Assembly: GCF_010686685.1 (NCBI RefSeq)
Contig: NZ_JAAGWD010000009.1
Coordinates: 62,001-126,000 of the forward strand
Reading direction: 5' to 3'
DNA length: 64,000 bases
Source: Pontibacter burrus
Lineage (GTDB): Bacteria > Bacteroidota > Bacteroidia > Cytophagales > Hymenobacteraceae
Below the pieces are notes generated by a model. That model ran no database searches. It was not told the origin of the DNA and saw only the letters and a list, made by a program, of their open reading frames with translations. This document shows positions 63,201-64,000 of the stretch, in pieces (position 1 is the first letter of the stretch; the number at the start of each line of letters is the position of its first letter). The translations under genes and the position numbers were made by a program.

Positions 63201-64000
63201 CGCCCGGGACCGCATCGATCTGGCAGTAGCTGAGATGGAAATGCAGGGCATCAGCCTGCGGGCGCTGTTCGACCGGCAGGATTTGATAGCAGCTAAAATG
63301 TTGGTCCGAAACCCAAATGTAGAAGTATACCGGGACAACCGTTTAGGGATTGACCCGGCACAAAAGCCTCCGACGCTGCAAAGAGCCCTACGCGGGGCCG
63401 GGATCTACATCCGGCTGGATACTATACTGGTTGAAAAGCAGAGCCTGGTGGAACACCCTGTCATCGCCATAAACGCTATCAGGCCGGGTGTACTTGTGCT
63501 GGAAGATATTCGTATGGAGCTATATAACGTCACGAACGATTCAGCGTTCATCCGGCTGAATAACATGCTGACAATAAACGCTTCGGCGCAGTTTATGGGC
63601 GTCAGCACGCTGCATGCCCGCTTTCAGTTTCAGATGGATCACCCGGAAGACCGCTACACTTGTGAGGGTACGTTGGATCCCATGGATTTTTCAGCCCTTA
63701 ACCCTTTGGTAGAGAACATGCTGTTTATCCGGGCATCGAGCGGCCGGATAAACCAGGTTTCCTTTCTGGTAGAGGCCACGGATCGCCTGGCTACCGGTCA
63801 GGTGAGTTTTCCTTACAACAACCTGAAAATACAACTCCTGAACAAGCAGCACCCGGAAAACCCTGATTTTCTGCTAAAGGCAGAGAGTCTGCTGATTAAT
63901 ACATTTATTATCAAGTCCAACAACCCGTCCACTCTTGGCAAATTCAGGGAAGGCACGTTTCAGGTTAAGCGTGATCCCCAGCGTTCCGTTTCCTACCACC
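60214..64000 (+). CDS. AsmA/DUF748-like giant envelope protein, runs off the right edge
   Basis: An unbroken frame from ATG 60214 to the window end gives more than 1,260 residues. A single membrane helix near the start (about 15-40, GIVLISLAGFLLVVLVLLYL) is followed by long repeated beta-rich segments (TLRGLHLYPDP, LDRLRLDLQK-like, VGKIDIVDASLTK, RVSDGTLDFNI-type). The late part (HPEDRYTCEGTLDPMDFSAL, NPLVENMLFIRASSGRINQV) matches the DUF748/AsmA C-terminal plan. These bridge-like proteins may move lipids between membranes. The open frame has no stop, so the true end lies outside. Confidence 0.85.
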   Translation, partial: MPDSAKTGWGHKALKTAGIVLISLAGFLLVVLVLLYLLAEPLVERYLKKQVAVHTEGLYQVNFHDLQLHLRTRSITLRGLHLYPDPAVHQRQKEKGRASRILLDVQSPGLTVTRINLVDLLFKNHLGMHTVVAERPVVTQLLDESVEKEESHSSKGSGSLKAISIWQLNVQQARYRYLVLGQRKRPRHETPRLSLQVQDLRLDLQKQKGIFEMLSASRVELNIRDYAFYAPDSVYAMNVGQLSYSSTKQTLKAEGIAVQPDYSVNAAMPKDRALHLLYQFRIPLLYLTGVDAEAAWRTKRLHLSKLLIERPVLTVMEDLSVADSSDSPALAGIYAQISPYLKEISTEEVHLSDGSFSYRQKNRIVHTLHRLGRATIDLQALQLDSATFFAPKANAFAAEISAALRNYTYTPYNSPYLLQVGSLRLSSQDKTLQVDNLHLAGDWDKNDRLKARKKALRMFYDISLPRLHLQGLDLLQALRTSRLAIDRMTAERPIIDVRKDEQVTGTGERDDHQEVNRQISGLVNRLEVGKIDIVDASLTKHSKTRRMQRLQELEHANLTATGLHVDLPYTFHPDEKLPLEDVVVTAQSYRSQLPDNTYTYALTGLRYSTRQLEFTARTAEVLSSNSANDQHKRIHNASRTLFDLSANKLRVTGVDLVKALYTRRLEIDQVILRQPKVAILVDRKVTALELERHGVRKGLFELVDIISANGIQLEDGSFAFNERLAPVMRTHWLEHVNVTVSGFVLTPAVFANLADALPMRELNLQAKNYTYKTTDSLYTIRLDSLYYSSRTKEVIAHTFSVSADRGVNERLKVNSPDLASHNLIDISAKRSRITGFNLIQAYATGQYRMDSLLLTGPKVKILQDHNVIPVNARTAAAQLTELQTGFRVGRVQVSDGTLDFNILEDTIRISQTLEHVALGIDQLRLVSWEETEVLDIFDADDLELLVQGYSYYTADSLYVIEVNDIRASMLARKLLVDSLRVRPLYSKQEYAALFTYARDRIDLAVAEMEMQGISLRALFDRQDLIAAKMLVRNPNVEVYRDNRLGIDPAQKPPTLQRALRGAGIYIRLDTILVEKQSLVEHPVIAINAIRPGVLVLEDIRMELYNVTNDSAFIRLNNMLTINASAQFMGVSTLHARFQFQMDHPEDRYTCEGTLDPMDFSALNPLVENMLFIRASSGRINQVSFLVEATDRLATGQVSFPYNNLKIQLLNKQHPENPDFLLKAESLLINTFIIKSNNPSTLGKFREGTFQVKRDPQRSVSYH

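Noticed and set aside
47600-64000. Prophage
   Set aside because: No capsid, terminase, tail, lysis or integrase genes were seen.

Overview
The window looks like chromosome of a member of the Bacteroidota, most likely Cytophagales/Hymenobacteraceae and perhaps Pontibacter-like. The genus is inference from gene content and repeat style. Pointers are the TTTG/TAnnTTTG promoters of the Bacteroidota primary sigma factor upstream of sucD, trxA and dps, few Shine-Dalgarno sequences, OmpA proteins with thrombospondin type-3 repeats, the gene order pheT - coiled-coil protein - zapA - rny, and a cmk-ispH pair.

Positions 1 to 47,575 are ordinary, well-kept housekeeping chromosome. In order: rimK (cut by the window edge) and its rimB-like protease; a sorbosone-dehydrogenase-like lipoprotein; an alpha/beta hydrolase; a DUF502 membrane protein; ispH and cmk; adenine deaminase and a TauE-type exporter; a single-domain response regulator; a CBS-like enzyme; sucD; divergent oxyR and dps; rny-zapA-coil-pheT; a glycosyltransferase; an Xaa-Pro aminopeptidase; an OmpA/TSP3 protein; an M16 peptidase and O-methyltransferase; a lytic transglycosylase with four LysM domains; an MFS exporter; dnaE; a RAYT transposase with REP palindromes; trxA; several envelope proteins; a secreted isoaspartyl peptidase; a second OmpA lipoprotein; a cystathionine gamma-synthase/lyase; a TVP38 protein; and tRNA-Arg(ACG).

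Two repeat systems run through this half. One is a very abundant short palindrome (core CTATAG, full form AACTATAGTT) found in spacers, terminators and inside genes. The other is a composite intergenic repeat of about 340 bp in four copies (two orientations, two subfamilies), embedded in longer mosaics of short repeats.

Just downstream of tRNA-Arg the character changes. The palindrome almost vanishes (one exact octamer seen by eye in 16.4 kb), spacers lose the repeats, and many genes are broken. From 47.6 to 55.8 kb lies what looks like the wreck of a mobilizable element: a radC relic, a Schlafen/AlbA_2 ATP-binding protein, a frameshifted unknown gene, an excisionase-like HTH protein, a frameshifted CHC2/TOPRIM primase, a truncated mobC and a few cargo metabolic genes. 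It is bracketed by a 20-bp direct repeat that begins 12 bp past the tRNA. No integrase or relaxase remains. Beyond it are a frameshifted B12-binding radical SAM gene, several small hypothetical genes and a giant AsmA/DUF748-like envelope protein that runs off the right edge.

I saw no rRNA, CRISPR array, prophage or complete insertion sequence. Everything here is read by eye, and no database search was run.
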